Assembly (NCBI RefSeq): GCF_014656415.1
Contig: NZ_BNCJ01000008.1
Coordinates: forward strand, 117,605-181,604
DNA length: 64,000 nt
DNA from: Seohaeicola zhoushanensis
GTDB lineage: Bacteria; Pseudomonadota; Alphaproteobacteria; Rhodobacterales; Rhodobacteraceae
Direction: 5' to 3'
The position numbers and the translations under genes were made by a program. Below, piece after piece: positions 61,651 to 64,000 of the stretch (position 1 is its first letter; the number at the start of each line of letters is the position of its first letter). The notes below the pieces were generated by a model. That model was not told where the DNA came from, searched no databases, and saw nothing but the letters and a program-made list of their open reading frames with translations.

Positions 61651-62700
61651 TCAGGCCGCCTGACGCGTGGTCCAGCGCAGCGCCAGCGGGATCAGCAGCG
61701 TCAGGATCAGCAGCCGCATGATGTGGCAGGCGGCGACAAGGCCGGGGCTGACGCCCATCACCACGCCAAGTGCGAACATCGTCTCCAGCCCGCCGGGCGC
61801 GAAGGCCACCAGCACATGCGCGACCGGCAGGTCCAGCGCCAGCGCCACCGGCGCGCTTGCCGCCGTGGCGATGGCGGCACCGAAGAGCGTGACACCCGCG
61901 CCCGCCATCGCCGAGTCGCGCAGGGCGCGCAGCGACATGCCGGAAAAGCGGGTGCCGATCAGCGTGCCCAGCACCAGGAAGGCGGGCGTCAGCATCAGCG
62001 ACGGCACATGCCCCTCGACCGCGCCACTGACATGGGTGAGGCCGGTCACCGCCATCGGCCCCAGCACCATCGGCGCGGTGATCCGCAGGCGCATGAACAG
62101 CAGTCCCGCCGCGCCGCCGGCGACCAGCATCAGCGCGATCATCGGCCAGTCCATCGGCGCGCCGCGGTTGCCGCTGACATTGCTCAGCTCATAGCCCATC
62201 GCCATCGCGGCGAAAGGCACCACCAGGGTCAGCGCCAGCAGGCGGATGCTCTGGACCACGGCGACCCGGGCGACATCGCCGCCCATCTCGGCAGCCATGC
62301 TCAGCACGAAACTCAGGTGTCCGGGCGCCGAGGCCAGCACGGCCGAGCGCGGATCGAAACCGAAGCCGCGCACCAGCAGGTGCCGCCCCGACCAGATCGT
62401 CGCCACCATGGCGATGCCGAGCAGCACGAAGACGAAGGGAAAATGCAGGATCGCCGCGCCGGCGTCGGCGTTGAAGTTGCAGCCGATTTCCAGGCCCATC
62501 ACCAGGAAGCAGATGTCGCGCACGCTGAGATCGATGCCGGTGCGCACGCCGGCCAGACCGGCCAGGCTGACAAGAACGGCGGGGCCGACGAGCACCGGCG
62601 CCGGGGCACCGAGCCAGCTTGCCAGGAGATACCCCGCCGCACCGATCCCGAGCGAGACGGCAGTGGTGACAAGCGAGGCGGCCTTGCGGGGTAATGGCAT
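61651..62700 (-). CDS. AbrB family membrane protein (ammonia monooxygenase-like)
   Basis: 349 residues, ten hydrophobic helices in two halves, with GLEIGCNFNADAG and FAPGGLETMFALG marking the AbrB duplication family (misnamed AbrB/ammonia monooxygenase). It is convergent with fur (2-bp gap). No known function; likely a transporter. Confidence 0.85.
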   Translation of the reverse strand: MPLPRKAASLVTTAVSLGIGAAGYLLASWLGAPAPVLVGPAVLVSLAGLAGVRTGIDLSVRDICFLVMGLEIGCNFNADAGAAILHFPFVFVLLGIAMVATIWSGRHLLVRGFGFDPRSAVLASAPGHLSFVLSMAAEMGGDVARVAVVQSIRLLALTLVVPFAAMAMGYELSNVSGNRGAPMDWPMIALMLVAGGAAGLLFMRLRITAPMVLGPMAVTGLTHVSGAVEGHVPSLMLTPAFLVLGTLIGTRFSGMSLRALRDSAMAGAGVTLFGAAIATAASAPVALALDLPVAHVLVAFAPGGLETMFALGVVMGVSPGLVAACHIMRLLILTLLIPLALRWTTRQAA

Positions 62701-62805
62701 ATGCGTTGCCTAGCATCGCACTTCGGCGGCTGCAATCCGCAGCCGCTTGCGGCCGCCGCGAAATGGGTTCATGTGGCGCCGCAAACGGCAGGAGATCGGG
62801 CCCGA

Positions 62806-63675
62806 ATGGACAACTTGCGCGGCGCGGTGCTGATGACGCTGGCGATGCTGGGCTTTGCCTGCGGCGACCTCTTCATCAAGGTGATGACCCAGACCCTGCC
62901 GACCGGCCAGCTGCTGGTGCTGATGGGCGTGCTCGGCTGCATCGTCTTCTCGTCGGTGCTGGTGGCCAAGCGGCGGCCCTTGCTCAGCCGCAACATGCTC
63001 TCGGGTGCCATCGCGGTGCGCAACCTGGGCGAGATCGTCGGCACCGTCTGCTTCATCACCGCGCTGTCGATGACCACCTTCTCGATGGCCTCGACCATTC
63101 TGCAGACCACGCCGCTGGCGGTGACGCTGGGCGCGGCGCTGGTGCTGCACGAGCCGGTCGGCTGGCGGCGCTGGTCGGCCATCTGCGTCGGCTTCCTGGG
63201 CGTACTGATCGTGATGCGCCCCTCGGCCGAGGGGATCGACGCCGGAGCCATCTTCGCGCTGGTGGCGGTGGCGGGTCTCGCCTCGCGCGACCTGGCGACG
63301 CGGCTGGTGCCCGGGCAGATCGACTCGCTGCAGTTGAGCCTGCTCGGCTTCTTCATGCAGATCCCGGCAGGGTTGATGCTCGGGCTGGTCGACGACCGCC
63401 CCTGGGTGCCGATGCTGGGCACCGACTGGATGCACATGTGCGCGGCGGTCGCGCTCAACGGGATGGCCTATGTATCGCTGGTGACGGCGATGCGGGTGGG
63501 CGACATCTCCTTCGTCACGCTGCTGCGCTATACGCGGATCATCTTCGCGCTGATCCTCGCGGTGGTGGTCTTCGGCGACACCCTCGACGCTGCGATGCTG
63601 GCCGGTTGCGCTATCATCGCCGGATCGGGCCTCTACACGGTGATACGCGAGCGCAAAATCCGCGCACGCGCCTGA
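62806..63675 (+). CDS. DMT superfamily transporter
   Basis: 289 residues from ATG at 62806, 10 helices (LMTLAMLGFACGDLFIKVM, LLVLMGVLGCIVFSSVLVA, GEIVGTVCFITALSM ... TLLRYTRIIFALILAVVVFGDTL). EamA halves with acidic C-terminal loop residue. Divergent from AbrB by about 105 bp. Substrate unknown. Confidence 0.87.
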   Translation: MDNLRGAVLMTLAMLGFACGDLFIKVMTQTLPTGQLLVLMGVLGCIVFSSVLVAKRRPLLSRNMLSGAIAVRNLGEIVGTVCFITALSMTTFSMASTILQTTPLAVTLGAALVLHEPVGWRRWSAICVGFLGVLIVMRPSAEGIDAGAIFALVAVAGLASRDLATRLVPGQIDSLQLSLLGFFMQIPAGLMLGLVDDRPWVPMLGTDWMHMCAAVALNGMAYVSLVTAMRVGDISFVTLLRYTRIIFALILAVVVFGDTLDAAMLAGCAIIAGSGLYTVIRERKIRARA

Positions 63676-63711
63676 TGGAGGCCTTTTCCTGCGCGCCCGG
63701 GGCCGCTATGA

Positions 63712-64000
<289 letters not shown>

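Overview
The window is a high-GC (about two thirds G+C by eye), gene-dense stretch of an alphaproteobacterial chromosome, most likely Rhodobacteraceae/Roseobacter group. The signs are a GTTC-N7-GTTC LexA box, a DksA with one of the four zinc cysteines, an IscR-like Rrf2 protein without the usual cysteine triad, a suf operon behind an Irr-type box, a VPLPA-CTERM surface protein, a DUF1127 protein and TrmFO. No rRNA, tRNA, CRISPR array, phage or insertion sequence was found. The ends cut recG (left) and eno (right).

Layout. 0-5 kb: recG end, a 39-residue membrane peptide behind a LexA box, a soluble chemotaxis receptor, an IscU-like scaffold, hisI and an exported protein. 5-9 kb: a trans-3-hydroxy-L-proline dehydratase opposite a class III aminotransferase and a glutamine-synthetase-like ligase, followed by a nested inverted-repeat module. 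9.4-16.5 kb: a CoxE-like VWA protein and its likely MoxR ATPase partner, separated by a DUF2927 lipoprotein, a GNAT enzyme, an RTX protein and an auxin-efflux-type carrier, then dksA. 16.5-25 kb: a flavin monooxygenase, an Lrp regulator, a DUF6356/EgtC-like pair, a second RTX protein, icd, a VPLPA-CTERM protein, an HD hydrolase and an alpha/beta hydrolase.

25.2-33.5 kb is the suf iron-sulfur operon: iscR, csd-type desulfurase, sufB, DUF486, YbjQ, sufC, sufD, two Yip1-type membrane proteins and sufS. Its promoter has a perfect Irr-type box over the -10, and a near-match lies in an AT-rich, rare-codon island inside csd. 33.5-42.4 kb: an AttH-like lipocalin with its FtsX/ATPase exporter, an AcuC-type deacetylase, YihY, RlmE and a Ppx/GppA phosphatase. 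42.6-45 kb is a one-carbon operon (Virul-Fac protein, MetF-like reductase, methyl-H4folate:corrinoid methyltransferase).

45-50.2 kb is a one-directional catabolic cassette (PLP ammonia-lyase, M24 hydrolase, Asp/Glu-racemase-like protein, small coiled-coil protein, amidase, rhodanese). It probably degrades an amidated or N-acylated amino compound and is the least understood metabolic unit here. 50-64 kb is mostly housekeeping: gluQ, a methyltransferase, aroE, trmFO, an enoyl-CoA hydratase, a thioesterase, a DUF1127/MocR divergent pair with a repeated operator, rplM-rpsI, a rhlE-type helicase, a Fur/Mur regulator, three transporters and eno.

The best leads for something undescribed are the LexA-box micro-membrane protein, the Irr-like site inside csd, the 45-50 kb cassette, the folded element upstream of trmFO, and the three-copy operator of the MocR gene. 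All functions are read from motifs and context; no database search was possible.
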